From CAZLQR01 sp964366455 (lineage in GTDB: Bacteria; Patescibacteriota; Microgenomatia; UBA1406; GWC2-37-13), in assembly GCA_964366455.1 (NCBI GenBank), contig CAYISZ010000007.1, forward strand, positions 1 through 48,506: a stretch of DNA of 48,506 nucleotides, written 5' to 3'. Under the pieces are notes generated by a model. That model saw only the letters and a list, made by a program, of their open reading frames with translations. It ran no database searches and had not been told where the DNA came from. This document shows, in pieces, positions 24,899-32,904 of the stretch. Made by a program: the position numbers and the translations under genes. The number at the start of each line of letters is the position of its first letter. The stretch's first letter is position 1.

Positions 24899-25030
24899 TT
24901 ACATCTTGAATAGTTTGATTGGAATATTAAGCTGCTTTCTTTTTAATTTCTTGAACTGATCGTCCCCAAAATAAATCAATCCCTGCATTCTAAGTTCTGG
25001 TGTAGTGTAGATCTTTGTCTTTGCTCTCAT
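24899..25030 (-). CDS. Overlooked 43-residue protein with its own promoter and terminator
   Basis: A 43-codon frame starting MRAKTKIYTTPELRMQ, then GLIYFGDDQFKKLKRKQLNI and ending FKM. It is basic and has no membrane segment; I recognise no family. Its ATG is six bases after a consensus promoter (TTGACA, 17 bp, TATAGT) and its stop is 15 bp before the strong terminator. The 425-bp space between the YYY and endonuclease-like genes holds only this unit and the plus-strand promoter candidate. Control signals on both sides make a real short gene likely, although the peptide itself is unproven. Confidence 0.65.
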   Translation of the reverse strand: MRAKTKIYTTPELRMQGLIYFGDDQFKKLKRKQLNIPIKLFKM

Positions 25031-25036
25031 AACTTG

Positions 25037-25065
25037 ACTATACATAACCCAAAAAATATTGTCAA
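25037..25065 (-). promoter_or_regulatory. Consensus promoter of the 43-codon gene
   Basis: TTGACA (25065-25060), 17-bp spacer, TATAGT (25042-25037), six bases to ATG 25030. It is among the best sigma-70-type matches in the window. Confidence 0.8.
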
Positions 25066-25207
25066 GACCTATAAGATTATGCCCTCGAAATATGCCTCAG
25101 CTTATAGTATTAATTACTATCGTTTAAACTGTTGCAACGCTCTCCTCTCTTTTAAAGTGCATATTGTGGATACTTTGTGGACTACCTGCGTGTTATAATT
25201 TATTTGA

Positions 25208-25927
25208 ATGAACTACACCACCCTCACCTACAATCTTCACTACAATAAAGCCTCACAGGAGCTTCGTTCTGTGCTTAAGGAAAATGATCCAGACCTTATC
25301 TTTCTGCAAGAACTAGCTACGGATGAAGAGAGTATGAGAGCGATTATGGAGCCAGGGTATGAGCTCGCAGACTTTTCAAATAGCTTCGTAAAAGGTAAAA
25401 AAATCTTCGGAGTAGCTACGTTCTACAAAACATCACTGTTTACGGTTGCGAAAACAAAAAGCTTTAATTTGCCAAGTAGCGTAATCCAGATCATTACTTT
25501 TTTGCTCAAAAATAGAACTAATCCACGTACGGTGCTTCGTACGGATTTTTTGGTAAAAAAGACAAAGGCACCCATATGCACTTACAACATTCACTTCTCC
25601 CCCAACGCTACAAACTCCTTACGTATGAAACAGTTAAAAAACACTCTGGAGGATCTGGCTATGTCTGCCAAAAGTCCGCTCATAATTGCTGGGGACTTCA
25701 ACTATCCCTACGGTCGCAAAAAACTGGAGGACATTCTCAATAAATATCACCTAAAAGAGGCTACCAATAACCTATTTTTCACTTCAAGGCAGACTTTCTT
25801 TAAGCGTTTTGCAATCAAACTGAAGCTGGACTATGTTTTTTATCGTAATCTAAAGCTGATATCTAACAAGAGAATTGAGGTCTTTCACTCTGACCACTTT
25901 CCCATTCTTTCGAAGTTTGAGCTTTAG
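25208..25927 (+). CDS. Endonuclease/exonuclease/phosphatase-fold hydrolase
   Basis: 239 residues of the EEP fold, metal-dependent phosphodiesterases acting on DNA, RNA or phospholipids. Motifs in order: LTYNLHYN, DLIFLQEL (catalytic Glu), ICTYNIHFSP, PLIIAGDFNYP (catalytic Asp/Asn), LDYVFYR and VFHSDHFPIL (catalytic Asp-His). The substrate cannot be inferred. TATAAT (25194-25199) is eight bases before the ATG. The gene overlaps the convergent glycosyltransferase by 4 bp. Confidence 0.85.
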   Translation: MNYTTLTYNLHYNKASQELRSVLKENDPDLIFLQELATDEESMRAIMEPGYELADFSNSFVKGKKIFGVATFYKTSLFTVAKTKSFNLPSSVIQIITFLLKNRTNPRTVLRTDFLVKKTKAPICTYNIHFSPNATNSLRMKQLKNTLEDLAMSAKSPLIIAGDFNYPYGRKKLEDILNKYHLKEATNNLFFTSRQTFFKRFAIKLKLDYVFYRNLKLISNKRIEVFHSDHFPILSKFEL

Positions 25928-26679
25928 TGCCCTTTTTTGTGAGTACCGAAGGTGTAGTCTTTGCCTGCTTTGTTTGTGCCGTCTGGCGATATAAGACTAT
26001 CAAAGTAACCCTTTGCCCAGTAGTAAAGCATCTTCATTCGTCCAATTTCATGTAGACGTCTTGCGGAAGCTAAGACAAACGGTCTATAAAAAAACCTGAA
26101 CTTTGCACCTGCCTTAACCAATCGATTGCTCAGCTCGATGTCCTCGGCCATACGCAAGCCCTCCTTAAAACCACCTACCTTTTGAAAGATATCTCTGCTC
26201 ACAAAAAAGAAGGTCCCGCTACAAAAAGGGTTAAATATTTGATAAATAGAATAAAAGGCAAAAGCTCCAAATGTCCATAAGTAATCCAGAACGTTGAACT
26301 TGGATGGAATATGAAGGACAAACGCCAGAATTGGATTGTCCGATGGAATTTTTCTTAAAAAATCGTTTAGAAAATTGGAGGGTAGAAAAATATCACAGTC
26401 AATAAACAGTAAATGGCTGTACTTAGCCTTTGATGCTCCCTCATTTCTGGCACCCCCAATGGTCTTGTCATGCGAACTCGTTACTTCAAAATCAACAAAT
26501 TTCGCACTGTAAGATTTTGCAATTTTTACTGTCGCATCCTTAGACTCGCCATCGGCAACAATTACCTGAAGTTTTCCGTCCCATTTTTGATTTATTAAGT
26601 GATCCAGCACTCTGGGGAGATAGTGCTCCTCGTTGAGAGTTGGAATTATTATACTAAGCTCTCTTATTGAGTCTGGCAT
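25924..26679 (-). CDS. Family 2 glycosyltransferase
   Basis: GT-A fold transferase. It has LSIIIPTLNEEHYLPRVLDHL at the N-terminus, VIVADGESKD, the DxD-like FIDCDIFL and the acceptor-side AEDIELSNRL. A hydrophobic patch near FYSIYQIFNPFCSGTFFFV may touch the membrane. About 251 residues from ATG 26679; a longer frame to 26715 would overlap the divergent MFS start and its -10 box, so I reject it. Role: surface or lipid-linked sugar transfer. Confidence 0.85.
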   Translation of the reverse strand: MPDSIRELSIIIPTLNEEHYLPRVLDHLINQKWDGKLQVIVADGESKDATVKIAKSYSAKFVDFEVTSSHDKTIGGARNEGASKAKYSHLLFIDCDIFLPSNFLNDFLRKIPSDNPILAFVLHIPSKFNVLDYLWTFGAFAFYSIYQIFNPFCSGTFFFVSRDIFQKVGGFKEGLRMAEDIELSNRLVKAGAKFRFFYRPFVLASARRLHEIGRMKMLYYWAKGYFDSLISPDGTNKAGKDYTFGTHKKGH

Positions 26680-26702
26680 GTGTGTAATCGACAAAATCGT
26701 AC

Positions 26703-26708
26703 TATAAT
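26703..26708 (+). promoter_or_regulatory. -10 box of the first MFS gene
   Basis: TATAAT ends six bases before ATG 26715. The reverse strand of the same spot contains TATAGT (26706-26701), which could serve the divergent glycosyltransferase. Confidence 0.65.
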
Positions 26709-26714
26709 CATACA

Positions 26715-27950
26715 ATGAAATCCAGAATAACCAGCATCTTGTTTACGATAGTAATGCTCGACCTCCTGGGATTTGGGATTATTCTCCCGATTTTACCGAT
26801 CCTTTTTCTAAAAACTCAGTTTCATGTTGAGCTTCTTCAGCAGCTGTTTCCAAACGTTAACCAAGAATATATTCTTTATGGAATTATTGTAGCTGCCTAC
26901 CCGTTCTCACAGTTTTTTTCAGCTCCAATACTTGGTCAGCTATCGGATAAATATGGTAGAAAGAAACTACTTTTTTACTGTCTTGCAGTGACCTCGGCAT
27001 CATACTTTATGGCAGTTTTGGGAATTCGCCAACTTAACTTTTCTTTATTACTTTTATCGAGAATTCTTGGTGGGCTCATGGGCGGGAACATTGCTATTGC
27101 TCAGGCAGTTGCGGCAGATATAACCGAGAAAAAAGATCGAACAAGAGTCTACGGTTTACTAGGCGCTGCTTTTGGAATAGGTTTTATCTTGGGCCCCTAC
27201 ATAGGTGGGAAACTATCTGATTCTAACTTAGTAAGTTGGTTTCAGATCGATACACCATTTCTTATGGCTGGGTTTCTTAGCTTAATTAGTGTCATCGTAA
27301 CCTTGCTCCTGCTTCCTGAGACCCATCCATATGAAAAACGGCCACTTCATCTTCGTTTTTGGCAGTCTGTCATTGATATTAAGCAGGCAGTAGCTCATAA
27401 ACGACTTAATACGCTATTTTTAATCGGGTTTCTTTTTCAGTTCGCCTTTACGATGTTTGTATCATTTTTCGGAGTTCTGCTTTTTAAGCGATATGATTTC
27501 ACACAGGTCTCAATCGGAGAGTACTTTGCATTTGCAGGTCTCTGGATTGCTGTGACACAAATTTTTCTTACCAAATTTGTAAGCCAAATTTTAGGTAACA
27601 AGGCAATGCTCGCTATTGGGCTTCTGGGTTGTTGCATTATGACATTTTTATTGCTGTTCAAGGTTGAAACCCTACATCTTTACGTTATTACAGCCATTTT
27701 TGCAGTGACCAATGGCCTCACGCAGACAGGAATAATATCTTTGATTAGTATAAATAATGACTCTTCTTCTCAAGGGAAAATTCTGGGAATAAACGCCAGT
27801 TTGTATGCGCTGGCGCAGTCGATTCCACCAGCTATTTCTGGTATTATTGCTACTGCATACAGCGTTACCACGCCTATTATGATTGCAGGGTCAATAATGG
27901 CTTTGTCATTTGTTTTTTACTTAGGAAGATATCGATCGGTCAGACAATAA
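26715..27950 (+). CDS. Major facilitator superfamily exporter (TetA-like)
   Basis: 411 residues, twelve predicted helices. N-terminal MLDLLGFGIILPILPILF matches the drug:H+ antiporter-1 group. The loop 2-3 signature is GQLSDKYGRKKLL, and motif C-like GAAFGIGFILGPYIGG lies in helix 5. TetA-like exporters move drugs or metabolites out against protons; the substrate is unknown. A second relative is at 45715-46920. It is followed by a repeated element and a glycosyltransferase. Confidence 0.88.
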   Translation: MKSRITSILFTIVMLDLLGFGIILPILPILFLKTQFHVELLQQLFPNVNQEYILYGIIVAAYPFSQFFSAPILGQLSDKYGRKKLLFYCLAVTSASYFMAVLGIRQLNFSLLLLSRILGGLMGGNIAIAQAVAADITEKKDRTRVYGLLGAAFGIGFILGPYIGGKLSDSNLVSWFQIDTPFLMAGFLSLISVIVTLLLLPETHPYEKRPLHLRFWQSVIDIKQAVAHKRLNTLFLIGFLFQFAFTMFVSFFGVLLFKRYDFTQVSIGEYFAFAGLWIAVTQIFLTKFVSQILGNKAMLAIGLLGCCIMTFLLLFKVETLHLYVITAIFAVTNGLTQTGIISLISINNDSSSQGKILGINASLYALAQSIPPAISGIIATAYSVTTPIMIAGSIMALSFVFYLGRYRSVRQ

Positions 27951-27952
27951 CT

Positions 27953-28002
27953 TATGACCCATTCGGTTAACTCAGGGTTATATTGAGCAAAGTCGAAATA
28001 TG
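27953..28002 (+). repeat. Copy B of a repeated upstream element
   Basis: TATGACCCATTCGG, then CTCAGGGT, ATATTGAG and CGAAATATG in the same order as copy A (3713-3663, minus), 50 bp long and ending at the ATG of the glycosyltransferase. TATATT (27979-27984) inside it could be the -10 box, fifteen bases before the ATG. Confidence 0.8.
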
Positions 28003-28677
28003 AAAGTATCTGTAATAGTCCCGGCATTTAACGAAGAAAAATTTATAGGCGCGTGTATCGAAAGTCTTCAAAACCAGACCGTTAAAGCTGACGAAATAAT
28101 TGTCGTCGACAATAACTGCACCGATAAGACCATTGAAATTGCTTCTAAATATGACGTACGTGTAGTCAAAGAGTCCAGACAGGGTATGACCTACTCCCGA
28201 GCTAAAGGATTCAGTAGCGCAAAGTCAGAAATACTTGCACGATGTGACGCGGATTCGGTCCTCCCTCCAAATTGGATTGAGCGTATTGAATATAACTTTA
28301 CTAAAAGGCGCCATATAGACGCGCTTATAGGGCTCAATACCGTTTATGATTTCCCAATCAAAAACGTAAAACTTATAAATAAAGCATCGGTCTATCTGAT
28401 TAAAGAAATTGCTGGACACTACCCATTGTTTGGCTCAAGCATGGCTATGACCAAGAAAATTTGGGATGAAATAAAGGACGATCTTTGTAACGATAACTTT
28501 GAGTATCATGAGGATGTTGATATTAGTGTGCACATCCATAAACTTGGCGGAATCATAGTTTTTGACCCACACTTCGAGTCGCAGTTTTCAGCCCGAAGAT
28601 TTAAACGCGATCCCTATGAAATATTTGTAGAGTACCCTGCTCGAATCCTTAAAACCATTAGAGGGCACAAGGTTTAG
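28000..28677 (+). CDS. Family 2 glycosyltransferase
   Basis: 225 residues. MKVSVIVPAFNEEKFIGACI starts the nucleotide-binding fold. VVDNNCTDKT, RAKGFSSAKSEILARCDADSVL (DxD) and the later ED of YHEDVDIS are typical GT2 positions. It has no membrane helices, so it probably works at the inner face of the membrane on a lipid-linked acceptor. Its 3' end is 3 bp from the convergent DNA ligase stop. Confidence 0.87.
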   Translation: MKVSVIVPAFNEEKFIGACIESLQNQTVKADEIIVVDNNCTDKTIEIASKYDVRVVKESRQGMTYSRAKGFSSAKSEILARCDADSVLPPNWIERIEYNFTKRRHIDALIGLNTVYDFPIKNVKLINKASVYLIKEIAGHYPLFGSSMAMTKKIWDEIKDDLCNDNFEYHEDVDISVHIHKLGGIIVFDPHFESQFSARRFKRDPYEIFVEYPARILKTIRGHKV

Positions 28678-28680
28678 AAA

Positions 28681-30408
28681 TTATTTTTTCTGCGCCAAAA
28701 ACATCTTCTCGTACTCGTCTAAAGTGGTCACATCCTCAGGTCGCTTATCGTCTCTAAACCTTTCCAAGCGTGGAAATCGTAGTGCATATTTTGCCGTGTG
28801 AACAGAAGATCTTGTTAGCTCATCGGCCTTGATTTCCATAACAATGCCGGGTTTCACCCACACGTCGCAGAATGCTGCTTTATTTACATCATACAGAGCG
28901 GGTTTGCTTGAAGCTTTTAGCTTAGAACTTAGAACTTTTAAGTTACGCCACTCATCATCGGTAAGGCCAGTTCCTATTTTTGCCGCGGTTAGAAATTTAT
29001 CGCTCTTATCGTCGTATATTCCGACAAGAAAAGCACCAATTCCAAAACCAGTTCTTTTTCCTTTCCCAAAGTCATACCCCATAACCAAGCAGTCTATTGT
29101 GTCATCAATCTTAGATGAGTAACTGCGTTTAAACTTAATCCAGTTCCATCCTCGTGCTCCGGCTTGGTATACCCCATCTAACTTCTTGGCCAAAATTCCT
29201 TCAAGACCTTTTTCAATAGCATCGTCAAACATTTTCTCAACAATCGCCGGATCTTCAACTAGGACATCTTCGGATAGTAGTATTAGATTTTTCTTATCCT
29301 TAGAGCTTGATTTGACTAATGTTGAAAGTTGTTTTCTTCGCTGGTTGAAGGGCTCATTTATATAATTTTTGCCATTGTGAAAAAGTAAATCGAACACAAA
29401 CAATCTAAGAGGAATTTCAAGAGCCTTCTCCTCTATATCATGCTTTCTTTTCCGCTGCGACGTTTCCTGAAATGGGAGTAGCTTATTTGTCTTAGGGTCA
29501 AAACCTATAGCTTCACCTTCAAAAATAATATCGCCCGCCTTTACTTCTTTTTTAATTGCGGTGGCAAGATCTGGAAACATATGAGATACGTCCTCTAAAT
29601 TACGTGAAATCATTTTTACCCGTCCCCCTCCGCAATGAATTTGGAGTCTAAAGCCGTCGTACTTTGGCTCTATAGAGCAAGCCCCTATCTTCTCGATGAT
29701 CTCAACTCCAGATGACAAACGCTCGGCTCTCATCATGATAATTGGAGTAAATACAGTGGGCTCTACTTTATCAAGACCAGAAATCCCTTTACTTTTTAAA
29801 ACTTTTCCGATGAAGCCTATGTCCGGTCTGACTAGAAATGCTTCTTCAATTCTTTTTCGCAGGGATTTATCTTCTTTAATCATCCATGAAAAAGCATCAA
29901 GTACGGTCATATCCGAAAAACCAATACGAAGAGCTCCTATTGGTATTCTTGCTAAATACCTGCAAGAAACTGGATCGAGTTGTCGAATTAATTGGGCCAG
30001 TATATTGCTTTTTCTCTCTTGCGATCCTTCCCCGTTTTCGGCCGCTAGCAACTTAAGTTGCTCAAACACCTTAACAAGATCGAGATCCTCCTCCTCAAGG
30101 GTGCTGTACTGCTTTTTAAAAAACTCGACAGTCAATCCTACGTCTCCTATTTTCTTAAGCTCATTGTCAAAGTATTTTTTCTCTAGGTTTAATGCACTAA
30201 TCGCGCTTTTTGCCACACTTTTTTCTGCCACGCCAAACTCCACCGATTCGTACAGTGGCGCTACCCTTCCCTGCATTAAATAAAGGGCTGAAGAAATCTC
30301 GTCCTTGTCCAGAAGTTTAAAAAGGTTGGCCAGTAAAATCGTTATCTCATTTCTTGACGAGAGCTTTTCGATTGATTCTAAATGTTTAGAAAATGTAGAG
30401 AATTTCAT
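28681..30408 (-). CDS. lig: ATP-dependent DNA ligase, archaeal-type
   Basis: 575 residues with the three-domain layout of archaeal/eukaryal ligase I. An N-terminal DNA-binding domain has the ligase-like RYLARIPIGALRIGFSDMTVLDAF. The adenylation domain has motif I EPKYDGFRLQIH (lysine near residue 250), IFEGEAIGFD and LEGILAKKLD. The OB-fold domain starts after WIKFKRSY. Bacteria normally replicate with NAD-dependent LigA, which I cannot check outside this window. The ATG overlaps the stop of the Fic gene (ATGA). Confidence 0.9.
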   Translation of the reverse strand: MKFSTFSKHLESIEKLSSRNEITILLANLFKLLDKDEISSALYLMQGRVAPLYESVEFGVAEKSVAKSAISALNLEKKYFDNELKKIGDVGLTVEFFKKQYSTLEEEDLDLVKVFEQLKLLAAENGEGSQERKSNILAQLIRQLDPVSCRYLARIPIGALRIGFSDMTVLDAFSWMIKEDKSLRKRIEEAFLVRPDIGFIGKVLKSKGISGLDKVEPTVFTPIIMMRAERLSSGVEIIEKIGACSIEPKYDGFRLQIHCGGGRVKMISRNLEDVSHMFPDLATAIKKEVKAGDIIFEGEAIGFDPKTNKLLPFQETSQRKRKHDIEEKALEIPLRLFVFDLLFHNGKNYINEPFNQRRKQLSTLVKSSSKDKKNLILLSEDVLVEDPAIVEKMFDDAIEKGLEGILAKKLDGVYQAGARGWNWIKFKRSYSSKIDDTIDCLVMGYDFGKGKRTGFGIGAFLVGIYDDKSDKFLTAAKIGTGLTDDEWRNLKVLSSKLKASSKPALYDVNKAAFCDVWVKPGIVMEIKADELTRSSVHTAKYALRFPRLERFRDDKRPEDVTTLDEYEKMFLAQKK

Positions 30409-31448
30409 ATCAATACGTAGCGCGCTGCCTTAGTGCTCCCGACTTTTTTAACCAAACCTTTCTTGATTAGATCTTGAATGTCTCTTAAGATGGTGTCTTC
30501 CGAAACGTCCTGAATTACATTGGTAAATGACTGATTCTGAACATATCCAATCTCCTGAATATACTCCACGAGCTTCACCTGACGATCGTTTAAGTAGATT
30601 TGCTTACCTCCAAATTTCTCCTTCATCTTAACGTCTCGTGATAACTTTAGTACTTTCTCTTTCACTTTCTCAAACTCCAAAGACGCTCCCCACGTAAAGT
30701 ACTCAAGCCAGGATGTAAGATCCCCCGCCGATGCTTTTTGCAGATTTTCATAGTAGGTCTGTGCATCTTTGTCATAGTACTCTTCAAGAGAGAAAAATCT
30801 ACGAATGTCGTAACCTCCCAAAAGCATTGTCAAGGTTGCAAGAACTCGAGCTACACGACCATTACCATCAACGAAAGGATGAATGCGTACGAGCTCGTGA
30901 TGCGCGATACCGGCCTTTAAGACCGGATGTAGTTCTGCGGTACTGTCGCGATTTAACCAGTACACAAACTCCCTCATCAGAAATGGAACATCGATGGCCG
31001 ATGGTGGAGTGAATGTAACTTCACCTGTTTGAGAATTTTTAACCACAACCTGTTTTTTTCTGTACTCGCCCGCCATGTCGTCCTCTAGGACCTTTGTCAC
31101 AATTATTCGATGTGCTTTTTTGATAAATGGTTCGGTAATGTTCTCGATTTTTCTTTTTACTTCTTCGTCGATTAGCTCAATAACCTTGCGGTAATTAATG
31201 ATCTCCTGAATATCTCTTGGCCGCGCCACAACATCTTTTCCCATCAGCACATCCTTTGCTTCATCTTTTTGCAGCTGGTTTCCCTCCAGATGCGTTCCGT
31301 GATAAACAGCACGTACTACCGCGTCTTCTTTAAACTGCTTTTCCCACAGAGGAAGTAGTGGAGCGTGCTTAATCACCTCTTCTGCGGCCTCTATTTTGGA
31401 GATGGCATTAAGTATCTTATTGGTGATAACAAATGAAGGACTCTGCAT
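30405..31448 (-). CDS. Fic-domain AMPylase with C-terminal winged helix
   Basis: 347 residues. An N-terminal helix carries THLEGN, like the inhibitory motif of class II Fic proteins. The catalytic Fic motif is HPFVDGNGRVAR (~residues 195-206). A C-terminal winged-helix-like segment reads LNDRQVKLVEYIQEIGYVQN, then ILRDIQDLIKKGLVKK. Fic enzymes usually transfer AMP to a hydroxyl of a target protein. TATAAT (31460-31455) is six bases before the ATG. It is coupled to the ATP-dependent DNA ligase, itself an enzyme that works through an AMP adduct. Confidence 0.88.
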   Translation of the reverse strand: MQSPSFVITNKILNAISKIEAAEEVIKHAPLLPLWEKQFKEDAVVRAVYHGTHLEGNQLQKDEAKDVLMGKDVVARPRDIQEIINYRKVIELIDEEVKRKIENITEPFIKKAHRIIVTKVLEDDMAGEYRKKQVVVKNSQTGEVTFTPPSAIDVPFLMREFVYWLNRDSTAELHPVLKAGIAHHELVRIHPFVDGNGRVARVLATLTMLLGGYDIRRFFSLEEYYDKDAQTYYENLQKASAGDLTSWLEYFTWGASLEFEKVKEKVLKLSRDVKMKEKFGGKQIYLNDRQVKLVEYIQEIGYVQNQSFTNVIQDVSEDTILRDIQDLIKKGLVKKVGSTKAARYVLI

Positions 31449-31462
31449 GCGGTAATTATATC

Positions 31463-32158
31463 CTATTTTCCAAACCTTCTCTGACGATGATTATACTCAT
31501 CAAGACATTTTTTCAGTTCCTCTACGGTAAAATCGGGAAGATGAACTTTAGGAAAAATATACTCACTGTAGGCAGACTGCCAAGGCAAAAAACCCGAAGT
31601 CCTATGCTCTCCACTTGTTCGAATAATTAGGTCAGGATTAGGGTATGGAAATTCCTTAGTATCCAGGAATTGCTCAATATCTCTCTCACTTTGAACTTTG
31701 AACTTTGAACTTTGAACTTTTTGCGTTGCCCTCAGCAGTTCATCCCGCCCTCCATAATCTAGAGCTATTCCTAAATAATACTTTGAAAATTTTGAGGTTT
31801 TATCCTCAACTTCCTCCAGTTTTTTACGCAATGAGTCTTTGATTCTGTCCTTTCTACCAAGATGAACTATTCTGATATTGTCTTTTTGTGCTGTTTTTAG
31901 ATTTTGATCTAGCCATTTTTCATAAATATCCATCAGATACGCCACCTCTTTAGAATCCCTATTCCAGTTTTCCGTTGAAAAAGCCCATACAGTCATAACC
32001 CGCACATTTATCTTTCTTAAATATTCTGCAACTTTCTGCAGAACCTCGAAACCCCTTCGATGACCTTCAAACGTTGGTAGACCTTTTTCTTTTGCCCACC
32101 TTCTGTTTCCGTCAGGAATAATGGCAACATGGTTTAGTTTGGAGCTAATATCTGTCAT
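31463..32158 (-). CDS. uppS: Polyprenyl diphosphate synthase (undecaprenyl-PP synthase type)
   Basis: cis-prenyltransferase that builds the C55 lipid carrier for wall and glycan synthesis. It has HVAIIPDGNRRWAKEKGL (catalytic Asp in PDGNRRW), HRRGFEVL, FSTENWNR, LGIALDYGGRDEL, DLIIRTSGEHRTSGFLPWQ and YSEYIF. 231 residues from ATG 32158, chosen because TATAAT (32170-32165) is six bases upstream. The variable loop after GGRDELLRA contains a stretch encoded by a 7-bp tandem repeat (KVQSSKFKVQS). Confidence 0.92.
   Translation of the reverse strand: MTDISSKLNHVAIIPDGNRRWAKEKGLPTFEGHRRGFEVLQKVAEYLRKINVRVMTVWAFSTENWNRDSKEVAYLMDIYEKWLDQNLKTAQKDNIRIVHLGRKDRIKDSLRKKLEEVEDKTSKFSKYYLGIALDYGGRDELLRATQKVQSSKFKVQSERDIEQFLDTKEFPYPNPDLIIRTSGEHRTSGFLPWQSAYSEYIFPKVHLPDFTVEELKKCLDEYNHRQRRFGK
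31689..31716. repeat. 7-bp tandem repeat (four units) in uppS
   Basis: ACTTTGA repeated four times without error, followed by ACTTTTT. The unit is not a multiple of three, so gain or loss of one unit would shift the uppS frame. It encodes a loop. Confidence 0.85.
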
Positions 32159-32182
32159 AAATGTATTATACAGTGGAGGCAT

Positions 32183-32211
32183 TTGACAGTCTGGAGCATT
32201 TTATATAGACT
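32183..32211 (+). promoter_or_regulatory. Promoter of the pilin-pair operon
   Basis: TTGACA (32183-32188), 17-bp spacer, TAGACT (32206-32211), six bases to ATG 32218. It is divergent from the uppS -10 at 32170-32165. Confidence 0.7.
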
Positions 32212-32217
32212 GTCTAC

Positions 32218-32526
32218 ATGATAAAAGTAGCCTACGCTGCGGTAGACTTTAGCAAATCAAATGTGAACCCCGTCTCCAAGTTTGGTAATTTAAGCATATT
32301 GCTGAATCAAGTTCTTCCTACTCTCATGATAATTTCTTCACTAGTATGTTTGGCAATGTTACTTATGGGAGCCTTTAGTTATGTAACCAGTAGCGGAGAA
32401 CAAGAAAAAATCCAGAAAGCCAGAAAAACAATCACGTATTCAATAATAGGATTGAGTCTGATATTCTTAAGCTATCTTATGGTTACTGTAGTAAGCTACA
32501 TTACCGGTATCCAATTATTTTTTTAA
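32218..32526 (+). CDS. Type IV secretion pilin-like protein
   Basis: 102 residues: short N-terminus, helix LMIISSLVCLAMLLMGAFSYV, loop TSSGEQEKIQKARKTI, helix IIGLSLIFLSYLMVTVVSYITG. The loop matches the other VirB2/TrbC-like proteins here (TSRGNPEKIK at 10400-10735). There is no clear cleaved signal peptide. It is three bases from a paralogue, forming a tandem pair away from the main secretion-like block. Confidence 0.8.
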   Translation: MIKVAYAAVDFSKSNVNPVSKFGNLSILLNQVLPTLMIISSLVCLAMLLMGAFSYVTSSGEQEKIQKARKTITYSIIGLSLIFLSYLMVTVVSYITGIQLFF

Positions 32527-32529
32527 TAT

Positions 32530-32892
32530 ATGGCAAGCGTAAACGAAGTATTTGGAAAAATTAAGCCACCAGTTAGTGGAATCGGGGGGTCAAATCCTGG
32601 ACAGGATCTTTCAACTCTTTTAGGCCGCGGTATTAATTTGCTAGTTATAATTACCGGAATAGTTGCATTAGTCTATATGCTCTGGGGAGCATTAAGTTGG
32701 GTTACGTCAGGCGGCGACAAAGAAAAACTTCAAAAAGCTCAGGCAAGGATAAGAAGTGCGGTAATTGGAATCGTTATGTCAATCATCGTATTGGTAATTT
32801 TCAATGCGATCTTTAGTATTGCATTTCCTAATTCAGGAATCATTACCCCTTCCGGCGGTGGCTTCAGATTCATCGTCCCAACGCTTAGATAG
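32530..32892 (+). CDS. Type IV secretion pilin-like protein (paralogue)
   Basis: 120 residues, same plan as its neighbour: helix INLLVIITGIVALVYMLWGA, loop TSGGDKEKLQKAQARIRSA, helix VIGIVMSIIVLVIFNAIFSI, then a Gly-rich end PSGGGFRFIVPTLR. Two different pilins in tandem could form a heteropolymer or a major/minor pair. The IDI-like gene follows after 12 bp. Confidence 0.8.
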   Translation: MASVNEVFGKIKPPVSGIGGSNPGQDLSTLLGRGINLLVIITGIVALVYMLWGALSWVTSGGDKEKLQKAQARIRSAVIGIVMSIIVLVIFNAIFSIAFPNSGIITPSGGGFRFIVPTLR

Positions 32893-32904
32893 GAATAATA
32901 AGTT

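Noticed and set aside
29696..30283. 195-codon frame antisense to the DNA ligase gene
   Set aside because: The ligase is well identified on the other strand, and the antisense product is a Ser/Arg-rich shadow with no motif.
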